Positions 37,033 to 46,967 of a stretch of DNA of 64,000 bases are shown in pieces. The stretch spans positions 1-64,000 of the forward strand of contig CACIUL010000001.1 of NCBI GenBank assembly GCA_902589825.1. The letters run 5' to 3'. Position 1 is the first letter of the stretch; the number at the start of each line of letters is the position of its first letter. The notes under the pieces are model-generated. The model made no database searches and was not told the origin of the DNA. It saw only the letters and a program-made list of their open reading frames with translations. The position numbers were made by a program, and so were the translations under genes. The stretch comes from an uncultured Verrucomicrobiota bacterium. GTDB taxonomy: Bacteria; Verrucomicrobiota; Verrucomicrobiia; Verrucomicrobiales; DEV007.

Positions 37033-39864
37033 CTATTCATAGAAGGAGACCAAGCCGTTCTCGGCGATTTTCTTGCTGATTTCCTTGCCGTTGAACTTGT
37101 ACTTAAGCAACAGGACTTTCGGGGTGCCGGGAGCGGGGTCCCCTCCTGCCACGCTATTGGTCATCTCAAACTCATATTCCCGTGCATCGAGATACTGCTT
37201 CATGGTGCGGCTCACATCCATTTGTCTCTGGGCGTTGCCCGCCAAGCCATAAACCGCGCTGATTAATTCAATATCGAGCTTTTTGTTCGATTTCGGCCTC
37301 TTGTAAACCGGATGCTTGCTGTTGCCCGCTGAGACGAAGTAGGCGATCAGGTCCTTGAGTTCCTCCGCATTCATGGTATTGACCAGCCCCGGTGGCATCA
37401 TTGAAATCTTGGAGTTTTTCTTGCCTGTCACTTCGGACTTTTTCACCGTTTTAAGTTTCAGCGGTTCCAGTCCAGACTGGACGATTGAGTATGCCTCTTT
37501 TCCATCACTGACAATGCGCCCCATGGCTACCGAGCCGTCCTTCAATTTCAGCTCATGCTGCACGAACTGGTCTGAGATCACCAGGTTGGGAAGAAGGGTG
37601 GACTCGAGGATGGATTTGTAGTCGCTGCGCTTGGCCAGGTTGGTCAGGTCCGGACCGATTCCGCCGCCTTCACTGCCAAAGCGATGGCAGGCGACACAGA
37701 GCCCGGCTGAGAACATTTTCTTGCCATTGGCCAGGCTGCGTCCCGCCAGCGGTTCCGCATTGAGCATTGTCAATGCGGATTCCACCGTCCAGGCCACTCC
37801 GGGTCCACTGGCTTTTGGCAACTTGGTGACATCGACCGACTTCACGGCACCCATCAGGTATTGCAGGGTTGTTTTATCCTTTTCAGGAACGGAGGCGATC
37901 GCCGATTCCCGGATTTTATTGATATAACCCTTGAACATGTTGCCGCCACTCTTGGCGAGCAGTGTCTTGAGTTCGCCGAGGTAGACCTTGCGATCCTCCA
38001 TGCTCCAGCCTTCCTGGACATCTTTCAGGCAGAACAGGTAGTGAATGTTGAGGATGTTGGGGGCTGACTGCATTGACCTGATGATCGTGCTGCCATAACC
38101 GCGGTTACGCCTCATTACGGCCTCATCAAAATCCGGAACCTTGGCCTTGGTGGTTTTCATCAGGGCAATGGTCTTGGCAACCACGGAGGGGTGCTGGAGA
38201 TAACAAAGCACCCGGCAAAGCTCCTCGTTCAGGTTATCATCCTTGGCCGGGAAGTGGGCATCGAGCTGGTCGCCAATGGCCTTTACCTGTTCAGTTGCCG
38301 GCATGCCGCCCCTGCTCATGATCACAGCATAGGTTCTCAGGAGGGCCAACTTTCCGGTTTTATCCAGCTTGCTGAAATCAACCTGGAGCAGGCGCTTGAT
38401 ACTTGGGGCAAGGCTTCCCTCGTGATCGCAACGGGCCAGGCCCAGCAGGGCGTGAATCGCGGCAAGGTCGTTCTTCTCATTGTAGGCTTTGGTGGCCCAG
38501 GTTGCCGCATCCTGCCACTCGATGGCGATACGGGCAGCATAGCGCAGATGGTAGTCCTCGCTGTTCAGGTAAGGCCATGCGGTGCCCACTGCCTTTGGAT
38601 TGGGGCCTCCATGAAAGGCTTCCAGAGAATGGCGCGTCTTTCGAGCCATGGCGTGCTTGCTCGTGGTGTCCAGCTTGGACAACTCGGTGGATGCCGAGCC
38701 CTTGTAGGAAACCCGGTAAAGATAGGACTGGCCGCCTCGGCCGCCCACGCAGAAATACATATTTCCATCCGGACCCACGTCAACATCAGTCAAGGCCAGT
38801 GAGCCTTTCGTGTTGGCAATAAACTCACGCTTTTCCGCCTTGTAGGAAGAACCGTGTGGCTTGAGGTGAATTGAGTACATGGTAGCGAAAGTCCAGTCAC
38901 AGATGAACAGGGCATCGCGGTAATGGGTGGGGAAATTGGTATTGGTTCCCGCGATGACGCCGGTAGGGCAACCGGGCCCAATGTCGACCACTGATCCCAC
39001 GGTATCAGGGAAATATTTGCGCCATTTCTTGGAGGTCGCGCGCCAGCCGTTTTCACCGCCTGAAACACCGTGGTTGATACGGGTAGGGCGATACCACGGG
39101 GCCCCGATGTCCCACTCCATGTCGGCGTCGTAGACGAACAGCTCGCCATCTCGGTTCAGGGCGAAGTCCACGGGGTTGCGGTAGCCCATGTTCATCACCT
39201 CGCGTTGTTTGCCATCAGGGCTGACCTTCAGGACCCAGCCACCCGGCGCCTTGCCCCCACCATTGTGGCCATAGGCATAGTTCTGCAAAAGGTAATCATC
39301 CTTCCAGTTGTCACGAATCCGGGTCTTCTGGTATTTGGGTAAAGCAGTGTAGTTGCCCGCAATGACGTAGAGGTTCTTGCCGTCGGGAGAGACGATGATG
39401 GAGTGGGGACCGTGCTCCCCGCCACCATTCATCGGGGCGATGACCTCGGAAGGTCCAAGGTTGCCGTCTGGCAGGACTTTTGCCCGCGTTAAGGCCTTGT
39501 TGCCCATCATGTAGAGGTGGTCAAATGCATAGAGCATGCCCCACTGGGATGACCTTACGTTAAGCTTCTTGATTTTGCTTTCATCCAGTGGTTGCCCCGG
39601 CTTGGGAATCTCAATGGAGAAGGTGCCTGCCCCTCCCTGGTCGGAGACCGTCAGGCGCCCCCTTTTGTCAAAGGCCATGGCAATCCATGAACCGTATTTT
39701 CCCTTGTTGACCTTGTAGACGAGGTCCACTTCAAACCCGGGCGGCACATTGAGGCCAGTGGAGGGGTCCTGAATCGCTTTTTCCAGTGGTGGAATTTGGG
39801 CCTGGCCAAAGGCGCCAGAGAGAGAAAGGAAAAGGACAAGTGATGTTTTTTTTGCGATACCCAT
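37033..39864 (-). CDS. PVC-type propeller dehydrogenase with HEAT-like, cytochrome c and DUF3395-like domains
   Basis: The frame opens at 39918; ATG 39864 gives a signal peptide and a 943-residue protein. In order it has a beta-propeller resembling glucose/sorbosone dehydrogenases (about 20-390), a helical repeat region (about 415-690), a cytochrome c motif C723-V-A-C-H727 with GGGIGPDLTN after it, and a C-terminal domain (about 870-940) with AVYGLAG and SVAGGDPAPGTPKVLLLKY, resembling DUF3395. Members are thought to oxidise sugars or alcohols in the periplasm, but none in this branch has a proven substrate. It is a single-gene unit facing the P450 gene across 126 nt. Confidence 0.88.
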   Translation of the reverse strand: MGIAKKTSLVLFLSLSGAFGQAQIPPLEKAIQDPSTGLNVPPGFEVDLVYKVNKGKYGSWIAMAFDKRGRLTVSDQGGAGTFSIEIPKPGQPLDESKIKKLNVRSSQWGMLYAFDHLYMMGNKALTRAKVLPDGNLGPSEVIAPMNGGGEHGPHSIIVSPDGKNLYVIAGNYTALPKYQKTRIRDNWKDDYLLQNYAYGHNGGGKAPGGWVLKVSPDGKQREVMNMGYRNPVDFALNRDGELFVYDADMEWDIGAPWYRPTRINHGVSGGENGWRATSKKWRKYFPDTVGSVVDIGPGCPTGVIAGTNTNFPTHYRDALFICDWTFATMYSIHLKPHGSSYKAEKREFIANTKGSLALTDVDVGPDGNMYFCVGGRGGQSYLYRVSYKGSASTELSKLDTTSKHAMARKTRHSLEAFHGGPNPKAVGTAWPYLNSEDYHLRYAARIAIEWQDAATWATKAYNEKNDLAAIHALLGLARCDHEGSLAPSIKRLLQVDFSKLDKTGKLALLRTYAVIMSRGGMPATEQVKAIGDQLDAHFPAKDDNLNEELCRVLCYLQHPSVVAKTIALMKTTKAKVPDFDEAVMRRNRGYGSTIIRSMQSAPNILNIHYLFCLKDVQEGWSMEDRKVYLGELKTLLAKSGGNMFKGYINKIRESAIASVPEKDKTTLQYLMGAVKSVDVTKLPKASGPGVAWTVESALTMLNAEPLAGRSLANGKKMFSAGLCVACHRFGSEGGGIGPDLTNLAKRSDYKSILESTLLPNLVISDQFVQHELKLKDGSVAMGRIVSDGKEAYSIVQSGLEPLKLKTVKKSEVTGKKNSKISMMPPGLVNTMNAEELKDLIAYFVSAGNSKHPVYKRPKSNKKLDIELISAVYGLAGNAQRQMDVSRTMKQYLDAREYEFEMTNSVAGGDPAPGTPKVLLLKYKFNGKEISKKIAENGLVSFYE

Positions 39865-39990
39865 GGTTGTGAAATGGTTTCTCTTTATAATTAAGAAAAA
39901 AATAACTCTGAAATTCAAAGGCTACCAGCCAATTCGAGTGCTAATATTTCATGTTTTTTCTGCTGGCCATCAAGCTGCCGGCTTTTACTT

Positions 39991-41490
39991 ATGCAACCGT
40001 TTTCCTGGTTAGGGCACTTTTCCCGCCAAGTTCTGGGCAAAAACCCGTTCGGTGGAAACTCTCCCCCGACCAGGGTTTCCCTGATCGGCAGGGGACGGCC
40101 CACGTTGCCGGTGCCCCTGCCATGGAACTATAAGGAGCCCCTGAAGATTTTTGAGGCGTTCTATACAGGGGCCGCTCGTGAGGATGGGTGGGGAAAGCAC
40201 AATCGCTATCTTTACGCAGGCGGGATTGCGCCTGTGCTGGTCACCCGTGATCCGGGTATGATCAGGGCGATTCAGGCGATGACCGGGGATAAACCGGGTC
40301 AATTTGATCGTGATACGAGCCCTACTGCCGGCATTGCCCGCGCCACCGGCGAGGATTCCCTGCTTTATTCAAACGGGAGCATTTGGCGGCGTCAGAAGAG
40401 CCTTGTGGCCAAACCTTTCAGCCGGGGCAACCTCTTCCAGTTACATCGTTTTGCGGGGTTTGAGCAGACGTTTCGCAACACGGTGACTGCGCGCCTTGAC
40501 GTTTTGCGCCAGCGCCAGCTTGAGACCGGCCAATCAAGGCTTCGGGTTGAACTGGACCCGGAGATCAAGGTGATCATGCTGGAAATGCTGGTGAACAACT
40601 TCTTTGGGGGCAGTGTCAGTTATGATGAGTTGCGTGAGCGATATGTCCCGGCACTGGTATACCTGATCGACCACATGGTCCGGGATACTGTTGCCCCAAG
40701 GTCACAGGCTTTTGGCAGGCTGTTAACCGGAGAGAACCGGCTACTTGAAAGGCACCGAAAGGCATTTGACGCGTTAACGGACATTGCCCTTAGTGGGCGC
40801 AAGAAGAAATCCGGATTGTGGGCTGAGTTTGCCTCGGATGCACCTGATGCAGACCTGCGCAGCAATATCATGGTGTTCCTTGCCGGGGCAATGGAAGCGA
40901 CGACATCATTTGCCAGCTGGGCCATTTCCCATCTCTCCCATTCGCCTGAGTGGCAGTCCAAAGTTTACAGTGAGGTGAAAACCATGGATTATTATGATCC
41001 CGATGATTTTGCGGGAGCTCCCAACCTAAATCGTGTCCTGGAGGAGACGTTGCGCCTGACGCCGGCACTTTATTTTTTACCCCGCCGTGCCGTTGTGGAT
41101 ACCCTTGTTGAGACAAAAGACGGTCGCACCATGCTGATTCCCAAGGGGACACATATCCGGCTGGATGTCTGGCATGCAAACCGGTGTGAGGAGTTCTGGG
41201 GCGAGCAGGTAACCGGTTACCCTGCCGACCGTTTTGCTCCTGAGCGCTGGACGGCCATGGAGGAGAAGGGGCTCTCTCCAAAGGAGATGCTTCACTTTGG
41301 CTTTGGTTATGGGCCCCGATTCTGCCCTGGGCGCTCACTCGGTTTACTGGAAGTGGGCCTCGTCGTCGGGGCTATGGTCAAGCTGTTCAAGTTTGAAGCC
41401 GTATCGGGGCAGACAGGGGCCATTGCCGGTGTTTCCACCAAGCCTGCAGACAATGTTGAGGTTGAACTTGAGTTGAGAGGGCAGGGTTGA
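39991..41490 (+). CDS. Cytochrome P450
   Basis: A 499-residue soluble P450 with no membrane anchor. Motifs: the C-helix W132-R-R-Q, the I-helix AGAMEATTS near 298-306, E352-T-L-R355, RFAPERW (414-420), and the haem loop FGYGPRFC445PGR. All key residues are intact, so it should be an active mono-oxygenase, but no ferredoxin or reductase gene is near. It lies 68 nt before a sulfatase and diverges from the dehydrogenase. In marine bacteria some P450s O-demethylate 6-O-methyl-galactose from algal galactans; a similar role is possible here, but so is fatty-acid or terpene oxidation. Confidence 0.93.
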   Translation: MQPFSWLGHFSRQVLGKNPFGGNSPPTRVSLIGRGRPTLPVPLPWNYKEPLKIFEAFYTGAAREDGWGKHNRYLYAGGIAPVLVTRDPGMIRAIQAMTGDKPGQFDRDTSPTAGIARATGEDSLLYSNGSIWRRQKSLVAKPFSRGNLFQLHRFAGFEQTFRNTVTARLDVLRQRQLETGQSRLRVELDPEIKVIMLEMLVNNFFGGSVSYDELRERYVPALVYLIDHMVRDTVAPRSQAFGRLLTGENRLLERHRKAFDALTDIALSGRKKKSGLWAEFASDAPDADLRSNIMVFLAGAMEATTSFASWAISHLSHSPEWQSKVYSEVKTMDYYDPDDFAGAPNLNRVLEETLRLTPALYFLPRRAVVDTLVETKDGRTMLIPKGTHIRLDVWHANRCEEFWGEQVTGYPADRFAPERWTAMEEKGLSPKEMLHFGFGYGPRFCPGRSLGLLEVGLVVGAMVKLFKFEAVSGQTGAIAGVSTKPADNVEVELELRGQG

Positions 41491-41557
41491 CTGTGCAGGT
41501 ATTTTTATTCCATTGCCGGTTTAAATCGGTAAGGATGGAAACAATCCATGATTACTA

Positions 41558-43105
41558 ATGCGTAAGTTTTCCATTGCCCTGTTATTTTTAGTGTTTTCCC
41601 AGGCGCTTTGCCCGGGAGGTAAAAAGCCCAATATACTATTTATCTACACCGACGACCAGTCAACGCGCACCGTGGGTTGCTATGAGGATGCTTTCGACTT
41701 TGTCCAAACGCCCAATATTGATGCTCTGGCAAAGTCCGGCGTGCGGTTTTCCCGGGCATATATCGGCTCCTGGTGCATGCCATCGCGTGCCACGATGCTC
41801 ACCGGTCATCATCAGCACGGGGTGGAGTCGATGCGCATGGAAGGCAAGTATCCCGGCAGCTTATATGATCCCAAGAAATGTCCGTTCTGGCCCGCGGTTT
41901 TCCGCAAGCATGGTTATGTGACTGCCCAGATCGGTAAATGGCACACGGGTGTGGACGGTGGGTTCGGTCGGGATTGGGATTACCAGATTATCTGGAACCG
42001 GCCAAAATATGTGAAGAATTCGCCCAATTATTACCATGACCAGATTACGGAGTTTCAAGGTGGTAAACCACAACTGGTGAAGGGTTACACTACGGACAAT
42101 TACACGACGTGGGCGGTGGATTTCATCAACGGCAAAGGTCGTGATGCCGGCAAGCCCTGGTATTTGTGGCTCTGCTATGGAGCGGTGCACGGCCCGTTTA
42201 CTCCTGCAGAACGCCACAAGGGCAAATACCGGCAGGCAGGGGTTCCTATCCCAAAGGATGTTTATCCTCCGCGACCCGGAAAGCCTGGCTATGTCCGGAA
42301 GATGGAGCATTGGCAACCCAATAAAGGCGAACCGGTGGAGAAGAAAGTCAGGGAGCTTGGGCCTGTTGCCATGAGGGATATTCCCGGCCGGCCTTTAAGG
42401 GACTGGATCAGGCAATACCATGAGGGCGTCATCGCAATTGATGAGGGGGTTGGCCGGGTGCTCAAGGCCCTCAAGGAGAGTGGACAGGATGAGGATACAC
42501 TGGTGGTTTTTACTTCCGACCAAGGCTTTGGCTGGGGGCAACACGGGTTCAAGTCGAAGGTGGGCCCATACCACGCAACGGTGGGTGCGCCCCTGATTAT
42601 CCGTCCTCCGGCGGCAAAGGCCGGCAAGACAGCAGGTCGCGTGGTGAAAGAACCGGTAAGCGGAGTGGATTTGCCCCCCACTTTTTTTTCTCAGGCCGGG
42701 TTGCCCCTGCCATGGGAAATGCATGGCGAGGATTTAAGCCCGCTGCTGGAGGACCCGGGGTCCAAGCGTATTTCACCGGCGATGTTGGTGCACACCGGAA
42801 AGATTTATGGATCGGCCACAGCGAATATTCCCGCCGTTGATGACCCAAGGCTCTACCACGGACCGGGTGTGCCATGGTATGTCATGCTTGCCGGTGGCAA
42901 GTTCAAGTATGTGCGTAACCTGATTGAGGGGGAAATCGAGGAGTTGTATGACCTTAAGGGGGATCCTGACGAGTTGGACAACTTGGCTTTGAAAGCGGAC
43001 TTTAAAGAAACCCTTGCGCAGTATCGGCAGATGGCGATCAGGGAACTGAAGCGGACCAAGGCGCCATTTGTCGGCAATTTACCCCGGCCTGCAACGTTGC
43101 GTTGA
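41558..43105 (+). CDS. Secreted type I sulfatase
   Basis: The 515-residue protein has a signal peptide (about 1-19), YTDDQSTR metal site near 30, formylglycine motif C73-M-P-S-R77, a GKWH lysine/histidine near 127, and TSDQGFGWGQHG. It falls in a group whose second metal site reads SDQG rather than SDNG. It precedes an amidohydrolase and a second sulfatase on the same strand with gaps of 32-64 nt, so a sulfated sugar handled stepwise is plausible. Substrate unknown. Confidence 0.92.
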   Translation: MRKFSIALLFLVFSQALCPGGKKPNILFIYTDDQSTRTVGCYEDAFDFVQTPNIDALAKSGVRFSRAYIGSWCMPSRATMLTGHHQHGVESMRMEGKYPGSLYDPKKCPFWPAVFRKHGYVTAQIGKWHTGVDGGFGRDWDYQIIWNRPKYVKNSPNYYHDQITEFQGGKPQLVKGYTTDNYTTWAVDFINGKGRDAGKPWYLWLCYGAVHGPFTPAERHKGKYRQAGVPIPKDVYPPRPGKPGYVRKMEHWQPNKGEPVEKKVRELGPVAMRDIPGRPLRDWIRQYHEGVIAIDEGVGRVLKALKESGQDEDTLVVFTSDQGFGWGQHGFKSKVGPYHATVGAPLIIRPPAAKAGKTAGRVVKEPVSGVDLPPTFFSQAGLPLPWEMHGEDLSPLLEDPGSKRISPAMLVHTGKIYGSATANIPAVDDPRLYHGPGVPWYVMLAGGKFKYVRNLIEGEIEELYDLKGDPDELDNLALKADFKETLAQYRQMAIRELKRTKAPFVGNLPRPATLR

Positions 43106-43169
43106 TCCGTAGCAACAAAATACGCCTGCATTTTTTGATGACTAACAAATTATTTAAGAACCAATAAAC

Positions 43170-44111
43170 ATGAGCAATCGCAATAAGGGAAATTTTCTGC
43201 TTGTTTTGGCCTCAGTTGCCATTCTGTCGTCCTGCGTCACGAAAAGGTCTCAGTCCGGGCATGGCGGGTTTGAGATCATCGACACCCACATTCATCTTTA
43301 CGATGCCCATCGCCCTGCCGGAGTAGACTGGCCCCCAGAGACGGACAAGGTTCTTTTTCGGGCTGTTTTGCCGGAACATTTTGATGAGGTATGCCAAGTC
43401 AATGGCATTAGTTCCACGGTGATTGTTGAGGCCAGCAGCAGGGTTGAGGATAATCAATGGGTACTTGACCTCGTGAAGCACAATCCAAAGCGTTATGTTG
43501 GGTTGGTGGGCAGTCTGCCGATTGGCACGGACGGTTTTGCTGATTTGCTTGAGCGGTATGCAAAAGACAACAGGTATGTCGGAATCCGTATGCGGGACAG
43601 GCCAGGGGGAGATGATTTCTTTACGGATGCAGTCTGGCGGGACCTGGCACTGTTATCGAAAAAAGGGCTCGTTCTGGACGTTTTGATGGCCAATTTTACG
43701 CTTGAGGACGTGGACAAGATAGCCGCCAGGCTTCCTGACCTGAAGATCCTGGTCAATCACGTAACAGGTCTCATCATTACCGGGGAGAAGGCTGATCCTG
43801 CCTGGGTCGCGACGGTCAAGAAGGCAGCCCGTCATCAAAATGTCTACTGCAAGGTGAGTGGTATTTTTCAGCGTACCGGGAAAATGCCGGCGCCCAAGAA
43901 GGTGTCTTACTATGCACCCATTTTTGAGGTGGTATATCAGGCCTTTGGAGAAGACCGGATTATTTATGGCAGCAACTGGCCGGTGACGGATCGCGGAGGG
44001 AGTTACGCTGAGCAATTCTCAATTATCCATGACTTCTTTGCACCTGAGGGAAAAACGGTTTTGCGCAAGCTCTTTGCCCTGAATGCCCGTAAGTTCTACG
44101 GACTGAAATGA
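43170..44111 (+). CDS. Lipoprotein amidohydrolase (amidohydrolase_2 family)
   Basis: The 313-residue product has a lipobox LSSC22, so it is membrane-anchored. The TIM-barrel hydrolase begins with DTHIH (H40, H42), has NHV near the middle, and ends with YGSNWPV. This family includes L-fuconolactonase, other sugar lactonases and decarboxylases, most of which are cytosolic, so a lipoprotein member is unusual. Between two sulfatases and near a P450 and GH16, a lactonase acting on an oxidised sugar is a reasonable guess, not shown. Confidence 0.85.
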   Translation: MSNRNKGNFLLVLASVAILSSCVTKRSQSGHGGFEIIDTHIHLYDAHRPAGVDWPPETDKVLFRAVLPEHFDEVCQVNGISSTVIVEASSRVEDNQWVLDLVKHNPKRYVGLVGSLPIGTDGFADLLERYAKDNRYVGIRMRDRPGGDDFFTDAVWRDLALLSKKGLVLDVLMANFTLEDVDKIAARLPDLKILVNHVTGLIITGEKADPAWVATVKKAARHQNVYCKVSGIFQRTGKMPAPKKVSYYAPIFEVVYQAFGEDRIIYGSNWPVTDRGGSYAEQFSIIHDFFAPEGKTVLRKLFALNARKFYGLK

Positions 44112-44143
44112 GCTATTTTTTTCGTCATAACTCCTGAGCAACC

Positions 44144-45487
44144 ATGGCTTACCTCTCATCAATCACCGGCCTTTTCCTCTTTGTTCTGCTTGGCTTGGTT
44201 CAACCGGCGCTGGGGAAAAAAGCCCCCCCGAACATACTATTCATCTTCGCTGATGATGTTGGGCAGGAGGTGCTTGGTTGCTATGGCGGGGAAAGCTATC
44301 GAACTCCCCACCTTGATGAACTGGCCCGCACGGGAATGCAGTTTCATCATGCCTACAGTATGCCGGTTTGCCACCCTTCCCGCCTGGCATTGATGTCCGG
44401 AAAATATCCGTTCAGGCATGGTCAGGTGACTTGGGGGGATTTTCCCAAGCAAGAGGAACCCCATACCTTTGCCCGTTATTTGCAGAAGGCCGGGTATGCG
44501 ACCGCCATCGCAGGCAAGTGGCAGCTTTGCCTATTAAAGGACGACCCCATGCATCCGCGCAGGCTGGGCTTTGATCACTGGGACCTTTTTGGCTGGCATG
44601 AAGGACCTCGCTTCTATGAGCCGATGATCTATCGTAATGGCAAGGTGCGCACCGATACCCTTGGGCATTACGGTCCGGATCTTTACGTAAGAAGCCTTAT
44701 CGAATTCATGAAGGCTAACCGTGACCGCCCTTTTCTTGCCTACTACTCCATGGCTGTTACCCACGAGGTAACTGATGATCTGGATCCCCCGGTGCCTCAT
44801 GGGCCCTTTGACCGCTATGACAACTATGCGGAGATGGTGGCTGAGATGGACCGGGCAGTCGGGCGGGTGGTTGCTGCACTCAATGCCCTCAAGTTGCGCG
44901 AGAAGACCCTTATTATCTTTGTGGCGGATAACGGCACTCCTCCTGAGATTATTATCCGTGCCGAGGGGAAAAAACTCATTAAGATCCCTGTTGTCTCCCT
45001 TCGCAATGGCCGGGATGTGCCCGGTGGCAAGAAGCAACTGAATAATGCCGGCACCAATGTCCCAATGATTGCAAATTGGCCTGGAACCATCAAGGCCGGG
45101 CAGAAGGTCAATGACCTGGTCGATTTCAGCGATATATTGCCAACCTTTCTGGATTTGGCGGGCACCGATTCTCCGGTAAATCGTAAATTGGATGGAGTAA
45201 GTTTTGCAAACCGCCTACGCGGAACAGGTCCTTCAAGGCGATCCTTTACTTACTGTGAAGAGGCTGTTTTGCCCAAGCCCGGCGGAGTGGAGCCGGATGG
45301 AACCAGTTCCGGTCTCAAGTGGGTGCGTAATCAGGAATGGAAACTCTATAATGACGGCCGTTTGTTTCACATGGTCAGAGATCCCCTGGAGAAAAGCCCT
45401 ATCTTGAAGAATCAAGATGGAGATGATGCGGCTAGGATGCGTAAAGGGCTTTCACAGTCCTTCAGGAAACTGGGGCTGAAACCATAA
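44144..45487 (+). CDS. Secreted type I sulfatase
   Basis: A 447-residue sulfatase with a signal peptide (about 1-24), [15 protein letters not shown], formylglycine motif C76-H-P-S-R80, GKWQ in place of GKWH near residue 124, and a VADNG metal site. It is slightly shorter than its neighbours. It starts 32 nt after the amidohydrolase stop and is followed by a 315-nt gap that carries a sulfatase fragment on the other strand. The GKWQ substitution may alter sulfate binding. Confidence 0.91.
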   Translation: MAYLSSITGLFLFVLLGLVQPALGKKAPPNILFIFADDVGQEVLGCYGGESYRTPHLDELARTGMQFHHAYSMPVCHPSRLALMSGKYPFRHGQVTWGDFPKQEEPHTFARYLQKAGYATAIAGKWQLCLLKDDPMHPRRLGFDHWDLFGWHEGPRFYEPMIYRNGKVRTDTLGHYGPDLYVRSLIEFMKANRDRPFLAYYSMAVTHEVTDDLDPPVPHGPFDRYDNYAEMVAEMDRAVGRVVAALNALKLREKTLIIFVADNGTPPEIIIRAEGKKLIKIPVVSLRNGRDVPGGKKQLNNAGTNVPMIANWPGTIKAGQKVNDLVDFSDILPTFLDLAGTDSPVNRKLDGVSFANRLRGTGPSRRSFTYCEEAVLPKPGGVEPDGTSSGLKWVRNQEWKLYNDGRLFHMVRDPLEKSPILKNQDGDDAARMRKGLSQSFRKLGLKP

Positions 45488-45503
45488 AGAAATCGTTTCC
45501 TGC

Positions 45504-45629
45504 TCAATACTTCGGAAAGATAGCCGGTGCCGAGTCATCGACGAGAATAAACAAAACGTTGGGTGGACCAGCGAGTGCTGCATGCTGAATAATATTGATG
45601 GTCGTGACGATCAGGAGCAGGTTTCGCAT
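45504..45629 (-). pseudogene. Truncated N-terminus of a sulfatase gene
   Basis: The 315-nt gap 45488-45802 contains a 41-codon minus-strand ORF. It begins ATG at 45629 and encodes a signal peptide (MRNLLLIVTTINIIQHAALA) followed by PPNVLFILVDD, exactly the start of a type I sulfatase, and then SAPAIFPKY and a stop. The formylglycine motif and everything after are missing, so this is a deletion remnant, not a working enzyme. The rest of the gap (45630-45802) is the upstream region of the GH16 gene, with no feature I can name beyond a repeated GTCAGGAG. Confidence 0.8.
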
Positions 45630-45802
45630 ACTCAATTCAATATGTCAGGAGTTCTGGAAAATTGCCACGGGTTTCGGAAACGGCAGACGTAAGAAACCAA
45701 GTCAGGAGAATAGCTGGACACCTTATCAGGAATATAACTCCTTACGGGTTGAGTCGAGTGTGCTATGAGTGGCACTTCAGGGTATTATGATTACTGTGCG
45801 TA

Positions 45803-46909
45803 ATGCATTATCCTCTTTTGTTGTCAGTTTTGCTGGCTTTGGCACCCCTTGTCCAAGCTGGGGATAAGTCTTTACCGGTTCTGGGTGAGCCGCATTCTTC
45901 GGATAAGTCATTTCGGCTGGTTTGGCAGGAAGAGTTTAACGGCACCAAGCTGGACCGGAAAAAATGGATGGCGGAGGATGATCCCGCTATCGGCCAATAC
46001 GGGCATGGCAATGGTGAGGCTCAGGCTTATCTGGATGCAGAAGGAGACACATTTCATGTGAAGGATGGCAAACTGACTATCATCGCGCGCTACGCTCCTG
46101 ATGCAGAATATCCTCTGCGCGAAAAACCCTACGGCAAGATCAAGCACAATATAGGGCATCAGGATTTCAAGTCGGCAAAGCTGACGACGGCGAATCTTCA
46201 CTCCTTTACCTATGGGATTTTTGAGGCACGGATTAAAAACCCTGTAGGTACAGGTGGGAAGCTTACAGCCATCCCTGTCTGGCCCGCCTTCTGGTTGTTG
46301 CCGGAGGCCAAGGCTGCTCCCTATTCAGGATATTGGGACAAGGCTGCCGCTGATAACAAGCGAGAATGGGCACGAAGCACATGGCCCTACAGTGGTGAGA
46401 TTGACATCATGGAAATGTCCGGCCGCGCTACCAGGTTGTATCATGCCGGCGCGGTTTACCATAAAAGCTCCAAGAACTGGACGGTGGGCCATATTGGCTG
46501 GTATTCCCATTACCGCCGCTATGACGGTGCGATTAACCCGAAGCAATGGATTGCAGACCAGAAACTTGATGGTTCCCTCAAGCCAAGGCCTGGCGAGAAA
46601 TCCTATGTGTCCGGCTATCACGTCTACGGATGCAAATGGACGAGAGACCGGCTGATCTTTATGCTCGATGGCAAGGAGTGGGGGCCAGGCCTGGACCTTA
46701 CTGACCATGCCCGATTCGGAGATAAGAAGATGTATCGGGACTATCCTTTTTTTCTCATCCTTAACCTTGCGGTAGGAGGCAATTACTTTGGTGTATGGGG
46801 ACCTGATAACCCCGGTCCGGACAAGAAAGGAAAGAATGAACTCTATGATTTCACCCTGTTCCCGCAAGAGATGCACATTGACTGGGTGAGGGTGTATCAA
46901 AAGAAGTAG
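45803..46909 (+). CDS. Secreted glycoside hydrolase family 16
   Basis: The 368-residue protein has a signal peptide (about 1-19) and a single GH16 jelly-roll. The catalytic motif is E199-I-D201-I-M-E204, the form found in laminarinases, agarases, porphyranases and carrageenases. Trp-rich strands (WPAFWLLPE, VYGCKWTRDRLIF) frame the cleft. Besides GH16, the window has no recognised glycoside hydrolase, so this is the best candidate for backbone cleavage. It heads a plus-strand run with the SGNH-DUF1080 fusion 58 nt later. Which beta-glucan or galactan it cuts cannot be decided. Confidence 0.92.
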   Translation: MHYPLLLSVLLALAPLVQAGDKSLPVLGEPHSSDKSFRLVWQEEFNGTKLDRKKWMAEDDPAIGQYGHGNGEAQAYLDAEGDTFHVKDGKLTIIARYAPDAEYPLREKPYGKIKHNIGHQDFKSAKLTTANLHSFTYGIFEARIKNPVGTGGKLTAIPVWPAFWLLPEAKAAPYSGYWDKAAADNKREWARSTWPYSGEIDIMEMSGRATRLYHAGAVYHKSSKNWTVGHIGWYSHYRRYDGAINPKQWIADQKLDGSLKPRPGEKSYVSGYHVYGCKWTRDRLIFMLDGKEWGPGLDLTDHARFGDKKMYRDYPFFLILNLAVGGNYFGVWGPDNPGPDKKGKNELYDFTLFPQEMHIDWVRVYQKK

Positions 46910-46967
46910 GTGCCTGCCGATCAAATCTTGCTTTCCCGGCAAACTTTCCCCACCATCCCTTTTTATC

